From Oceanospirillaceae bacterium (GTDB lineage: Bacteria; Pseudomonadota; Gammaproteobacteria; Pseudomonadales; Oceanobacteraceae), in assembly GCA_024234265.1 (NCBI GenBank), contig JACKOM010000002.1, forward strand, positions 62,001 to 126,000: 64,000 nucleotides of DNA, read 5' to 3'. The position numbers and the translations under genes were made by a program. The notes beneath the pieces were generated by a model. That model was not told the DNA's origin and searched no databases. It was given only the letters and a program-made list of their open reading frames with translations. Below, one piece after another: positions 33,546 to 42,481 of the stretch (positions within the stretch are counted from its first letter, which is position 1; every line of letters starts with the position of its first letter).

Positions 33546-33717
33546 TGGGAAGGGACTTCCCAGACCCTTCCTTCGCTCACACTGCTGCTTGTTTCCGGTT
33601 TTTTATGCGCGTCATGACGCCCACGCGCCATTCGGCATCCTGCCTAGCTCCGCCGGCGCTTTGCTGGCATCCATGCCAGCGGCGGGCTATGTCGCTTTAA
33701 AAAACCGGCGCAGCAAG
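33546..33717. repeat. Hairpin-rich REP-like block downstream of hslU
   Basis: CTGGGAAG-gga-CTTCCCAG (33546-33564) is followed by long arms CCGGTTTTTTA (33595-33605) and TAAAAAACCGG (33698-33708) enclosing GCTGGCAT-cc-ATGCCAGC (33663-33680). No protein frame fits. The nested symmetry suggests an interspersed intergenic repeat. Together with the flanking terminators this accounts for the 421-base gene-free stretch. Confidence 0.5.
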
Positions 33718-33762
33718 TTCGCATTAAGTGTTTTGAGTTAAAGCCGTGGTAAAACTGCACAA

Positions 33763-33812
33763 ATAAAAAAGCTCTGAATAAAATTTGGAATTTATTCAGA
33801 GCTATTTCTTTT
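33763..33812 (-). terminator. hslVU terminator
   Basis: The 12-base stem GCTCTGAATAAA / TTTATTCAGAGC is followed on the minus strand by TTTTTTATTT, 68 bases after the hslU stop. Confidence 0.85.
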
Positions 33813-33870
33813 CAAACTGCCGTGTAGCTTCAGGTTTAATACGCTTTTTCTTCACGCATTACATTCAGGC

Positions 33871-35217
33871 TTACAGAATAAAACGGCTCAGGTCTTCGTC
33901 CTGCACCAGTTCCCCTAAATGCTCTTTCACAAAGGCCGCATTGATGTTCAGCGGGTTGCCGGCATTGTATTGCGCAGCCAGGCCCTGGGCATCAAAACTG
34001 ACTTTTTCCAGCAGGCGCTCGAGCATGGTGTGCAGGCGGCGCGCGCCGATATTTTCCGTGGTTTTATTCACGTTGAAGGCCATGTCAGCAATGGCGCTGA
34101 TGCCATCTTCACTGAACTCAATGTGCAAACCTTCGGTGGCCAGCAGGGCTTTATATTGCTGGGTGAGGGAGGCGTTAGGTTCGGTGAGGATACGTTTAAA
34201 GTCATCCGGGGTGAGGGCTTTTAATTCCACGCGAATTGGCAGGCGGCCCTGTAATTCCGGAATTAAGTCCGATGGTTTGGCGAAGTGGAATGCACCACTG
34301 GCAATAAACAGTATGTGATCGGTTTTGATCATGCCGTATTTAGTGGAAACCGTGCAGCCTTCGATCAGAGGTAATAAATCGCGCTGCACACCTTCGCGGC
34401 TGACATCACCACCGCTGCCGTGTTCGTTGCGTTTGGCGACTTTATCCAGCTCATCGATAAATACGATGCCGTTCTGCTCCACCGCTTCTACGGCGCGGGC
34501 TTTGATGTCGTCCATGTTGAGCAGGTTGGCGGCTTCTTCGTCCTGCAGGCGGGCGAGGGCATCTTTCACCTTGAGTTTGCGTTTGTTTTTACGCTCGCCA
34601 CCCAAACTGCTGAACATGTTCTGGATCTGGCTGGTCATGTCTTCCATGCCCGGTGGGGCCATGATTTCCACACCGACGCTGACCTGGGCCAGTTCCACTT
34701 CGATTTCTTTATCGTCCAGCTCGCCCTTGTGCAGTTTGCTGCGGAACAGGGTGCGGGTGGAGGTTTCTTCGCGCACAGGTTCTTCGCCATAGGCCGGGCG
34801 GGCAGGTGGCAGCAGGGCATCAAGCACACGTTCTTCTGCGGCTGTGCGCGCACGGCCAGCCACTTCTTCCATGGCCTGTTCACGCAGCATTTTCACGCCG
34901 GTTTCAACCAGGTCACGGATGATGGTTTCCACGTCGCGGCCCACATAACCCACTTCGGTGAATTTAGTGGCTTCAACCTTGATGAAAGGCGCGTTGGCCA
35001 GTTTGGCGAGGCGGCGTGCGATTTCGGTTTTACCCACGCCGGTGGGGCCAATCATCAGAATATTTTTCGGGGTGATTTCCGGGCGTAATGCATCACTTAA
35101 CTGCATACGGCGCCAGCGGTTACGCAGGGCAATGGCGACGGCGCGTTTGGCGTCGCCCTGGCCGACAATGTGTTTATCCAGTTCTTGTACTATCTGGCTG
35201 GGGGGCATGTTGGACAT
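33871..35217 (-). CDS. hslU: HslUV protease ATPase subunit HslU
   Basis: 448-residue AAA+ unfoldase of the bacterial proteasome-like HslUV protease. Walker A is GPTGVGKTE; the GYVGRD pore loop, the intermediate domain (about 110-240), Walker B (IVFIDELDKVA) and a C-terminal tail ending LSRFIL, which docks into HslV, are all present. AAGGAATT precedes the ATG. It follows hslV by nine bases. Confidence 0.98.
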   Translation of the reverse strand: MSNMPPSQIVQELDKHIVGQGDAKRAVAIALRNRWRRMQLSDALRPEITPKNILMIGPTGVGKTEIARRLAKLANAPFIKVEATKFTEVGYVGRDVETIIRDLVETGVKMLREQAMEEVAGRARTAAEERVLDALLPPARPAYGEEPVREETSTRTLFRSKLHKGELDDKEIEVELAQVSVGVEIMAPPGMEDMTSQIQNMFSSLGGERKNKRKLKVKDALARLQDEEAANLLNMDDIKARAVEAVEQNGIVFIDELDKVAKRNEHGSGGDVSREGVQRDLLPLIEGCTVSTKYGMIKTDHILFIASGAFHFAKPSDLIPELQGRLPIRVELKALTPDDFKRILTEPNASLTQQYKALLATEGLHIEFSEDGISAIADMAFNVNKTTENIGARRLHTMLERLLEKVSFDAQGLAAQYNAGNPLNINAAFVKEHLGELVQDEDLSRFIL

Positions 35218-35226
35218 GGAAATTCC

Positions 35227-35754
35227 TTAACGGGTCGCCAGTGATTCGATGGTCAGGTGATTATTGGTGAATACACAGATATCACCGGCAATGGTGAGGC
35301 CTTTTTCAACGATATCCCGCGCTGGCATATCGGTGTTGTGATACAGGGCACGGGCTGCGGCGAGGGCGTAGTTACCACCACTGCCCACGGCAATCAGGCC
35401 GTCTTCCGGTTCGAGCACGTCGCCGTTACCTGTGATGATTAACGATGCGCTGGCATCGGCCACCGCAAGAATGGCTTCGAGGCGGCGCAGGGCGCGGTCG
35501 GAGCGCCACTCTTTGGCGAGTTCCACCGCGGCACGGGTTAAATGGCCGTTGTGTTTTTCGAGCTGGGCTTCGAATTTTTCAAACAGGGTGAAGGCATCGG
35601 CGGTGGCACCGGCAAAACCGGCGATTACCTTACCACCGTAAAGACGGCGCACTTTTTTGGCGTTGGCTTTCATTACGGTATTGCCGAGGGAAACCTGGCC
35701 GTCGCCGCCCATCACGACTTCATCGGCGCGGCGTACGGATAATATGGTGGTCAT
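35227..35754 (-). CDS. hslV: HslUV protease peptidase subunit HslV
   Basis: 175 residues. After Met removal the N-terminal Thr (TTILSVRR) is the catalytic nucleophile. GGDGQVSLGNTVMK, the Lys in KVRRLYGGKV and GSGGNYALAAARAL are family features. It forms the double-ring peptidase capped by HslU and degrades misfolded and regulatory proteins. A sigma32-type promoter lies about 32 bases upstream. Confidence 0.98.
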   Translation of the reverse strand: MTTILSVRRADEVVMGGDGQVSLGNTVMKANAKKVRRLYGGKVIAGFAGATADAFTLFEKFEAQLEKHNGHLTRAAVELAKEWRSDRALRRLEAILAVADASASLIITGNGDVLEPEDGLIAVGSGGNYALAAARALYHNTDMPARDIVEKGLTIAGDICVFTNNHLTIESLATR

Positions 35755-35785
35755 GGTGAATCCTTAACGTGAACCAAGGGGGGCG

Positions 35786-35813
35786 ATATGGGGCGCCCCT
35801 GAAAAATATCAAG
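35786..35813 (-). promoter_or_regulatory. Sigma32 heat-shock promoter of hslVU
   Basis: The minus strand reads CTTGATA, a 13-base spacer and CCCCATAT, closely matching the RpoH consensus (CTTGAAA, 13-15 bases, CCCCAT-T). Predicted start is near 35778, leaving a leader of about 24 bases with an AAGGA ribosome-binding site. Confidence 0.85.
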
Positions 35814-35878
35814 GACGCAGGGCGCTGGCTCGTACGCAAAAGGAATTAAAAACGGGCTGCGCCGAAAGCGCAGCTGGT

Positions 35879-36073
35879 TTGAGGCAGTGTATAAACGTTA
35901 GCGAGGCAGTCAGAACAAGGCAAAAACGAGCGAAAAGGCGCAGTTTATACCTAATAAATATGCGCTTCGCGCACCCTTCGGGCCGCCTTCAGCGTTCTGC
36001 TAAAGGCAGTGAGCATTTTGAGTTCGTTTTTAACGAAGTTCGGGCGACGCAGATAGTTTTTACACAGCCTCAA
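35879..36073. mobile_element. Inverted-repeat-bounded intergenic element, 195 bp
   Basis: The ends TTGAGGCAGTGTATAAAC (35879-35896) and, reversed, TTGAGGCTGTGTAAAAAC (36073-36056) match at 16 of 18 bases. The interior holds GTATAAAC / GTTTATAC, TGCGC-ttc-GCGCA and a TTCGTT / AACGAA dyad, with repeated GGCAGT words and no coding frame. The flanking GT on both sides may be a two-base duplication, but that is weak. It ends four bases from the FtsN-like stop codon. MITE-like by structure; the family is unknown. Confidence 0.55.
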
Positions 36074-36077
36074 GTTT

Positions 36078-36608
36078 TTAGGGTTGTTTCACCACAATGC
36101 TCTGAATACTCATACCGGCAAGGGCATCCTGTGCGGCATTCATTTTTGAGCGGTCCGTGAAGGGGCCGACAAATACCCGGAACCAGGGTTCGCCGCGGAT
36201 TTCTGCACTCTCAACCTGCACGTTCAGGCCATTGAGGGTGAGGTTAGCCTTGAGGCGATCGGCATCGGCCACATTGCGGAAGGAACCCGCCTGCAGGCGG
36301 AACTTCTGCACGGCTGCCGAGCTTGTGGTTGTGCTCGCCGCCGGGGCTTTTTTCGGGGTGGACTTGTAGGTGGCCACATCCGGGCTGTGCACTTCTTTTT
36401 GCTCCAGCAGGCGGTAGAACTCGTAGTCATCCACCACCGCAGGCTTGGATTTTTTCAGCTCTTCACCCGCTTCCTTGAGGGCTTCAACCGGGGCTTTGCC
36501 ACTCGGCAGGGTGGAGAGATAAAACAGAAATGCAATAAAGCTGCATACCACCAGGGGGGTGAAAATCCACACCCAGGCGGGAACGTTGCTGCCCTTGGCC
36601 TTGGCCAT
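36078..36608 (-). CDS. FtsN-like SPOR-domain cell-division protein
   Basis: 176 residues: a short basic cytoplasmic tail, one transmembrane helix (about 11-32), a charged periplasmic linker and a C-terminal SPOR domain (about 100-175; FRLQAGSFRNVADADRLKANL and EPWFRVFVGPFTDRSKMNAAQ), which binds denuded septal peptidoglycan. The size and layout match the short FtsN-like proteins of pseudomonads. Its ATG overlaps the argS stop (TAATG), so it is translationally coupled to argS. Confidence 0.85.
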   Translation of the reverse strand: MAKAKGSNVPAWVWIFTPLVVCSFIAFLFYLSTLPSGKAPVEALKEAGEELKKSKPAVVDDYEFYRLLEQKEVHSPDVATYKSTPKKAPAASTTTSSAAVQKFRLQAGSFRNVADADRLKANLTLNGLNVQVESAEIRGEPWFRVFVGPFTDRSKMNAAQDALAGMSIQSIVVKQP

Positions 36609-38293
36609 TACATTTCCTCCGGCGCGCTGACACCCAGCAGATCAAGGCCGTTGGCCAGTACGGTGCGCACTGCCTGGCTCAGGCTGATACGGGCATCACG
36701 CAGGTTGGCATCGTCCACCAGGGTTTTGTGGGTGTTGTAATAACCGTGGAACAGGGCGGCTAAATCCTTCAGATAGGTCGCCACTGCGTAGGGTGCGCTT
36801 TCTTCTGCGGCTTTGCCGACCACTTCCGGGAACTGGCCGAGTTTGTTCATCAGGGCCTTTTCTTCGTCTTCCACCAGTAATTCCAGTTGGGCAGCGCCGT
36901 TGGCCTGGTTCCACTGCTGGTTTTGCTCCGCCAGTTTACGCAGCAGGGCGCACGTACGGGCGTGGGCGTACTGGATGTAATACACAGGGTTATCCGCTGA
37001 CTGGGAACGGGCTAGGTCAATGTCGAAGGTGAGCTGGCTGTCGGGGCGGCGCGCGGCGAGGAAATAACGGGTCGCATCGCGGCCCACTTCATCGATCAGA
37101 TCACGCAGAGTGACGTAACTGCCGGCACGTTTGGAAATTTTAACCTCTTCGCCGGAGCGCATAACGGTCACCATCTGGTGCAATACGTAGTCAGGCCAGC
37201 CCTGCGGAATACCGGCATTGAGGCACTGTAAACCGGCGCGTACACGGGTGATGGTGCTGTGGTGGTCAGCGCCCTGCTCGTTAATGACCCGCACAAAACC
37301 ACGCTGCCATTTGTTGTGGTGGTAGGCCACGTCGGGCACGAAGTAGGTGTAACCGCCGTCGCTTTTGCGCATCACGCGGTCTTTGTCGTCACCGAAGTCT
37401 GTGGTGCGTAACCACAGCGCGCCTTCCTGTTCGTAGGTGTGGCCGTTTTTGATCAGGGTTTGCACGGTTTCTTCGACCTTGCCTGTGCTGTACAGGGAGG
37501 ATTCGAGGAAATACACGTTGAAGTCGACGGCGAAGGCTTTTAAGTCGAGGTCCTGTTCGCGGCGCAGGTAAGCGACCGCAAACTGGCGGATGGATTCGAT
37601 GTCATCGGCGTCTTTGGTGCCGGTGAAGGACTGATCTTCCGATACCACGGTTTCGCCGGCCATAAAGCTGTTGGCGAGGTCGATGATGTAATCACCGCGG
37701 TAACCGTTTTCCGGCCAGCTGGCGTCGTCCGGGCCTAAACCTTTGCAGCGTGCCTGAACGGACAGGGCCAGGTTGGTGATCTGCGCGCCGGCATCGTTGT
37801 AATAAAACTCGCGGGTTACGTCCCAGCCGGTGGCTGACAATAAACGGGATATACAATCACCTACCGCTGCACCGCGGCCGTGGCCGATATGCAGGGGGCC
37901 GGTGGGGTTGGCGGAAACATATTCCACCTGCACTTTACGACCTGCGCCGGCATTGCTGCGGCCATAGGCCTGGCCTTGCTCGAGAATGCGGTTAATCACC
38001 GCGGCGCTGGCCCCGGTGTTGATGAAAAAGTTGATGAAACCCGGGCCGGCAATTTCGGTTTTGCTGACGATGTCATTGGCGGGCATGTTATCCACAATGA
38101 TCTGTGCCCAGTCGCGGGGTTTCTGACCGGCGGCTTTGCAGCTGGCCATGGCGAGGTTGGTGGCAAAATCCCCGTGCAGTTTATCTTTGGTTGCTTCAAC
38201 CATGATGGCGGGGCTGGCATCCTCGGGCAGCAGGCCTTTGGCCTTCAATGCAACGAGGGTTTGGCTAAGCAGTGTTGATACCTGTTCTTTCAT
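36608..38293 (-). CDS. argS: Arginyl-tRNA synthetase
   Basis: 561 residues, class I synthetase that charges tRNA-Arg. The HIGH motif occurs as PLHIGHGRG and the KMSK region is the ArgRS variant KISKRAG. An N-terminal Add1 tRNA-binding domain (1 to about 90) and a C-terminal DALR anticodon-binding domain (about 440-561) complete the enzyme. It lies between priA and the FtsN-like gene on the same strand. Confidence 0.97.
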   Translation of the reverse strand: MKEQVSTLLSQTLVALKAKGLLPEDASPAIMVEATKDKLHGDFATNLAMASCKAAGQKPRDWAQIIVDNMPANDIVSKTEIAGPGFINFFINTGASAAVINRILEQGQAYGRSNAGAGRKVQVEYVSANPTGPLHIGHGRGAAVGDCISRLLSATGWDVTREFYYNDAGAQITNLALSVQARCKGLGPDDASWPENGYRGDYIIDLANSFMAGETVVSEDQSFTGTKDADDIESIRQFAVAYLRREQDLDLKAFAVDFNVYFLESSLYSTGKVEETVQTLIKNGHTYEQEGALWLRTTDFGDDKDRVMRKSDGGYTYFVPDVAYHHNKWQRGFVRVINEQGADHHSTITRVRAGLQCLNAGIPQGWPDYVLHQMVTVMRSGEEVKISKRAGSYVTLRDLIDEVGRDATRYFLAARRPDSQLTFDIDLARSQSADNPVYYIQYAHARTCALLRKLAEQNQQWNQANGAAQLELLVEDEEKALMNKLGQFPEVVGKAAEESAPYAVATYLKDLAALFHGYYNTHKTLVDDANLRDARISLSQAVRTVLANGLDLLGVSAPEEM

Positions 38294-38375
38294 GGAGGGC
38301 TTTTTGGCTGGTCAAAATAAGGGCGGAATTATTGCAGTTCAACGGGCCAATGTCGATGAATCCATGGCCTGTGGC

Positions 38376-40586
38376 TCACTGGTTATCCTGTGGGTCGACG
38401 TCCAGTGACCAGCGCACTTTGTGGAAACCCCTGTGCTGGTGGATGAGGGGTAACAAGTGGCGTAACAGCTGATGTAGGGCACCGCGCTGGTTGCTGTTAA
38501 ACCAGAGCTGGAAACGTAATCTGCCGGCGCGCATTTGCATGGGCGCGGCCATGGGGCCCACCAGGCTGACATTATGCAGGCCCATATCCCGTTGCAGGCG
38601 CAGGGCATCCTGCTGAATCAGGTGCAGCAGGTGTTCGGCCTCGGCGCCGTTGACCGCATCGGCCCGCAGCAGAGCCTGAAAACCATAGGGCGGCAGAACG
38701 GCATGCTGGCGCTCTTGCAGTATGGCGAGGGCCAGGGCGTGGTAATTCTCTTCACATAAAAGGTGTAGGCTGGGGTGTTCGGCAAATTCGGTTTGCAATA
38801 CGGCGCGCCCCGGTTTGTCGCCGCGCCCGGCCCGCCCGGTAACCTGTAACAGCATTTGTGCGGTGCGCTCCATACCGCGGAAATCGGCACTGAATAATCC
38901 CGCATCGGCGTTGACCACAATCACCAGGGTCACATTGGGCAGATGGTGGCCTTTGGCAAGCATTTGTGTGCCCACCAGAATGCAGGGTTGGCCGGCATTC
39001 ACCGGCGCCATGACGGTGGCAAAACCATCCTTGAGGCGGGTGCTGTCACGGTCAACGCGGATAACCTGTTGCTCGCCAAATACTTGCTCGAGGTAACTTT
39101 CCAGTTGCTCGGTGCCTGTGCCAACCGGGTGTATCTGCTGGCTGAAGCAGGAGGGGCACTGGGCCGGCACGGCGAGTTTGTGATCACAATGGTGGCAATG
39201 CAGGTGGGGTGGCTTGCGGTGCAGGGTGTAACGCGCATCGCAACGCCGACATTCGGCGATCCAGCCGCAATCCGGGCAGCATAAGGTCGGCGCAAAACCG
39301 CGCCGGTTGATAAATACCAATACCTGTTCACGCCGTGCCAGGGTCTGGCGGATATCTTCCAGCAGGCATTCCGCCAGCCCTTGCTGCTGGGCCTGGCGGC
39401 GCATATCCAGAATTTGCATCTGCGCCGGGCGGGCATTGCCGGCCCGCTGGCGTAAACGCAGGTGCTGGTATTTGCCGGTCAGGGCGTTATGCAGGCTGTC
39501 GATGCTGGGGGTTGCACTGCCCAGCACCACGGGAATGTGTAACTGGCTGGCGAGCTTAACCGCCATATCCCGCGCCGAGTAACGCAGGCCTTCCTGTTGT
39601 TTAAATGAGGCATCGTGTTCTTCATCCACCACAATCAGGCCAAGCTCCGGCAGGGGGGTGAAAATGGCGGAGCGGGTGCCGACTACAATCCGCGCCAGCC
39701 CCTGCTGGGCCATCAGCCAGGCATCGAGACGTTCACGGTCATTCATGCCGGAATGCATGCTTGCCACCGGGCACTGAAAGCGGCGTTCAAAACGGGCAAT
39801 GGTTTGTGGTGTCAGGCCGATTTCCGGAATGAGCACTAAGGCCTGCTTGCCCGCATCCAGAATGCGTTGAATAGCCTGCAGGTAAACTTCGGTTTTACCG
39901 CTGCCGGTGATGCCGTCGAGCAGAAATACCTGAAAACCGCTGGCGGCTGTGATGCTTTGCAGGCTATCCGCTTGCTCCGGGTTTAAAGGCAAGGGAGCTT
40001 GTGCTGAGGTATTGGGGTTGCTCAGGGCCGGGGGCAGATGGATTTCACTGGCTTGCGCAAGGTTTTTTTCCTGCAGGGCTTTGAGTAATGCATGGGTGAA
40101 ACCGGCGGCTATGATGTCATCCTGGCTTGCGGGGCCCTGTTCCCGCAGAAATTCGTACAGGGCGAACTGGCGTTTGGCGCGGCTTATGTCGTTTAAATCC
40201 GGGTTTTCACGCGCTTGCCACACTGTGCGGCTGACAAATGCGGCATCCTGCCCTTTGCGTAACAGCACCGGCAGGGCGGTTTCCACCACTTCGCCTATGG
40301 CGTGGTGATAATAATCGCTGGCCCACAGGCATAAATCCCGCAGGGTGTTGTTGAGTACGGGTTTGCGGTCGAGTTGTTGGGCAATGGGGCGGATTTTATC
40401 CGCGGGCACGTCAGTATCATGGCTGATGGCCATGAGTACGCCGGTAAGTTGTTGATTCCCAAAAGGTACTTTGAGGCGCTGGCCCAGCTGGTAGTCACTG
40501 AGGGATTTGCCGTGTTCCGGCAGGTAATCAAACAGCTTGGGCAAAGGGGCGGGAACCGCGATACGTAAATAGAAATCCGCTGCCAT
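38376..40586 (-). CDS. priA: Primosomal replication-restart helicase PriA
   Basis: 736-residue superfamily 2 helicase that reloads the replisome at stalled forks. It has an N-terminal 3'-DNA-binding domain, Walker A GITGSGKTEVYLQ, the DEEHD motif, a zinc-binding insertion with four Cys pairs (CPDCGW, CRRCD, CHHCD, CPSC) between the helicase lobes, and the usual C-terminal domain. Divergent from rpmE, with 134 bases between the starts. Confidence 0.97.
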   Translation of the reverse strand: MAADFYLRIAVPAPLPKLFDYLPEHGKSLSDYQLGQRLKVPFGNQQLTGVLMAISHDTDVPADKIRPIAQQLDRKPVLNNTLRDLCLWASDYYHHAIGEVVETALPVLLRKGQDAAFVSRTVWQARENPDLNDISRAKRQFALYEFLREQGPASQDDIIAAGFTHALLKALQEKNLAQASEIHLPPALSNPNTSAQAPLPLNPEQADSLQSITAASGFQVFLLDGITGSGKTEVYLQAIQRILDAGKQALVLIPEIGLTPQTIARFERRFQCPVASMHSGMNDRERLDAWLMAQQGLARIVVGTRSAIFTPLPELGLIVVDEEHDASFKQQEGLRYSARDMAVKLASQLHIPVVLGSATPSIDSLHNALTGKYQHLRLRQRAGNARPAQMQILDMRRQAQQQGLAECLLEDIRQTLARREQVLVFINRRGFAPTLCCPDCGWIAECRRCDARYTLHRKPPHLHCHHCDHKLAVPAQCPSCFSQQIHPVGTGTEQLESYLEQVFGEQQVIRVDRDSTRLKDGFATVMAPVNAGQPCILVGTQMLAKGHHLPNVTLVIVVNADAGLFSADFRGMERTAQMLLQVTGRAGRGDKPGRAVLQTEFAEHPSLHLLCEENYHALALAILQERQHAVLPPYGFQALLRADAVNGAEAEHLLHLIQQDALRLQRDMGLHNVSLVGPMAAPMQMRAGRLRFQLWFNSNQRGALHQLLRHLLPLIHQHRGFHKVRWSLDVDPQDNQ

Positions 40587-40720
40587 GTCACCCCGGGTTG
40601 TTGCTTGTATATCCCCTATACTGGCTGTATTATGCGCGGCCTATTGTCGTCATAGCAACCAGTAGCGCGGTACCCGGGTCGAGACACGGGCAGCGGCGTG
40701 AAATAACAGAGGTTACTCCC

Positions 40721-40933
40721 ATGAAAGAAGGTATTCACCCAGAATACAACGTGCTGACTGCAAGCTGCTCTTGCGGTAACACCCTGAATCTGAAATCCAC
40801 CCGTACTGGTACTATGCACCTGGACGTGTGTTCTGCTTGCCACCCTTTCTACACTGGCAAACAGAAAGTTGCTGATACCGGTGGTCGTATCGACCGCTTC
40901 AAGAAACGTTTTGGTGGTCGTGGTCAGGCGTAA
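40721..40933 (+). CDS. rpmE: 50S ribosomal protein bL31
   Basis: 70 residues from the ATG at 40721 (the frame extends upstream but the family starts MKEGIHPEY). It keeps the zinc-ligand cysteines (CSCG and CSAC), so it is the C+ zinc-dependent form rather than the zinc-free YkgM type. It binds the central protuberance of the large subunit. Confidence 0.97.
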   Translation: MKEGIHPEYNVLTASCSCGNTLNLKSTRTGTMHLDVCSACHPFYTGKQKVADTGGRIDRFKKRFGGRGQA

Positions 40934-40959
40934 GCTTGTCGGACATCAAGTGTTTCCAG

Positions 40960-40990
40960 AAAAGGCGCGAATTTCGCGCCTTTTTCTTTT
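40960..40990 (+). terminator. rpmE terminator
   Basis: The stem AAAGGCGCGAA / TTCGCGCCTTT with a short loop is followed by a T-rich run, 27 bases after the stop. Confidence 0.92.
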
Positions 40991-41118
40991 TTAAGGCTTT
41001 GATATAAGAAATAGTTAGGACATAATCCGAGGTCCTCAGTGCCCCTATACTGAGCGGTTTTGCTCCAAACTGGTGCTTTGCCAGACAGGAGAAAGTTAAC
41101 GTACAGGACGGAACAGTC

Positions 41119-42378
41119 ATGACAGATATGAAACAAGCAGCGCTCGATTACCATGCTAACCCTAAGCCGGGCAAAATCGCCGTCAGCCTGACTAAACCTG
41201 CCCAGACTGCCCGTGATCTGTCCTTGGCCTATAGCCCAGGCGTCGCAGAACCTGTCCGTGAAATCGCTAAAGATCCTGAAAACGCTTACAAATATACCGG
41301 TAAGGGCAACCTGGTAGCCGTAATTTCTGACGGTACCGCTATCCTGGGTCTGGGTGATTTGGGCCCACTGGCTTCCAAACCTGTAATGGAAGGTAAATCC
41401 CTGCTGTTCAAACGTTTCGCAGGCGTAGATTCCATTGATATCGAAGTAAACTCCGAAAGCCCACAAGCGTTTATTGATACCGTAAAACGTATTGCTGATA
41501 CCTTCGGTGGTATTAACCTCGAAGACATCAAAGCACCTGAGTGTTTTGAAATTGAAAAAGTGCTGATCGAACAGTGCAATATTCCTGTATTCCACGATGA
41601 CCAGCACGGTACTGCGATCGTAACCGTTGCCGGCATGCTGAACGCTCTGGAAATTCAGGGTAAGAAAATTGAAGACGCGAAAATCGTTGTGCTGGGCGCC
41701 GGTGCTGCTGCTATCGCCTGTACCAAGCTGCTGATTTCTGCCGGTCTGAAACCTGAGCACGTATATATGATCGACCGTACCGGCGTTATCCACGCCGGCC
41801 GTACCGATCTGAACCAATATAAAGCTATGTTTGCAGTAGAGACTGATAAACGCACTCTGGATGATGCACTTGATGGTGCTGATATTTTCCTGGGTCTGTC
41901 CGGTCCTAATCTGGTAACGGCTGAGCAAATCAAAAAAATGGCACCAAACCCAATCGTGTTTGCCTGCTCTAACCCTGATCCTGAAATCGCTCCAGCGATT
42001 GCTAACGCAGCGCGTAACGATTTAATCATGGCGACCGGACGTTCTGATTTCCCGAATCAGGTAAACAACGTATTAGGTTTCCCGTTCATTTTCCGTGGTG
42101 CTCTGGATGTACGTGCCAAGGTAATTAATGAAGAGATGAAATTGGCTGCGGCCCATGCGATTAAAGATCTGGCAAAAGAGCCTGTATCCAAAGAAGTATG
42201 TGACGCATACGGTGTGGATAAACTGGAATTTGGTAAGGACTACATCATTCCTAAACCAATGGATCCACGCCTGTTAGGTGTTGTATCGGCTGCTGTTGCA
42301 AAAGCTGCGGTTGATACCGGTGTTGCCAAGCTGCCATTCCCGGCGAATTACCCGCTCAAATCCATGGCTGATATCTGA
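41119..42378 (+). CDS. Malic enzyme (short, without phosphotransacetylase domain)
   Basis: 419 residues. Oxidatively decarboxylates malate to pyruvate, making NAD(P)H. The N-terminal malic domain (SLAYSPGVAEPV, GDLGPLASKPVMEGKS), the metal-binding FHDDQHGTAIV and the Rossmann-like VVLGAGAAAIA are present. E. coli MaeB carries a C-terminal phosphotransacetylase-like domain of more than 300 residues that is absent here. The cofactor (NAD or NADP) cannot be fixed by eye. Its place beside ponA and rpmE matches pseudomonads. Confidence 0.93.
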   Translation: MTDMKQAALDYHANPKPGKIAVSLTKPAQTARDLSLAYSPGVAEPVREIAKDPENAYKYTGKGNLVAVISDGTAILGLGDLGPLASKPVMEGKSLLFKRFAGVDSIDIEVNSESPQAFIDTVKRIADTFGGINLEDIKAPECFEIEKVLIEQCNIPVFHDDQHGTAIVTVAGMLNALEIQGKKIEDAKIVVLGAGAAAIACTKLLISAGLKPEHVYMIDRTGVIHAGRTDLNQYKAMFAVETDKRTLDDALDGADIFLGLSGPNLVTAEQIKKMAPNPIVFACSNPDPEIAPAIANAARNDLIMATGRSDFPNQVNNVLGFPFIFRGALDVRAKVINEEMKLAAAHAIKDLAKEPVSKEVCDAYGVDKLEFGKDYIIPKPMDPRLLGVVSAAVAKAAVDTGVAKLPFPANYPLKSMADI

Positions 42379-42392
42379 GTCAGGTAAGCAAT

Positions 42393-42420
42393 AAAAAAGG
42401 GGCTTAGGCCCCTTTTTTAT
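42393..42420. terminator. Terminator between malic enzyme and ponA
   Basis: AAAAAAGGGGC-ttag-GCCCCTTTTTT, symmetric A/T flanks, lies between convergent genes and serves the malic enzyme gene and possibly ponA. Confidence 0.92.
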
Positions 42421-42450
42421 TGTCTCGATTTTTTACTTATTGATTGTTAA

Positions 42451-42468
42451 AGCGGGGCTGGCCCCGCT
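42451..42468. repeat. GC palindrome after ponA
   Basis: AGCGGGGC-tg-GCCCCGCT lies 13 bases from the ponA stop. It has no long T run, and its core resembles the tatA-tatB palindrome. Confidence 0.5.
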
Positions 42469-42481
42469 TATCTACTGCGTA

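Noticed and set aside
34420..35088. 222-codon open frame on the plus strand
   Set aside because: Antisense shadow of hslU with Phe/His/Gly-rich reversed-codon composition.
40924..41928. 334-codon open frame on the minus strand
   Set aside because: It lies opposite the malic enzyme gene. The translation is low in normal protein features and the other strand has clear family motifs.
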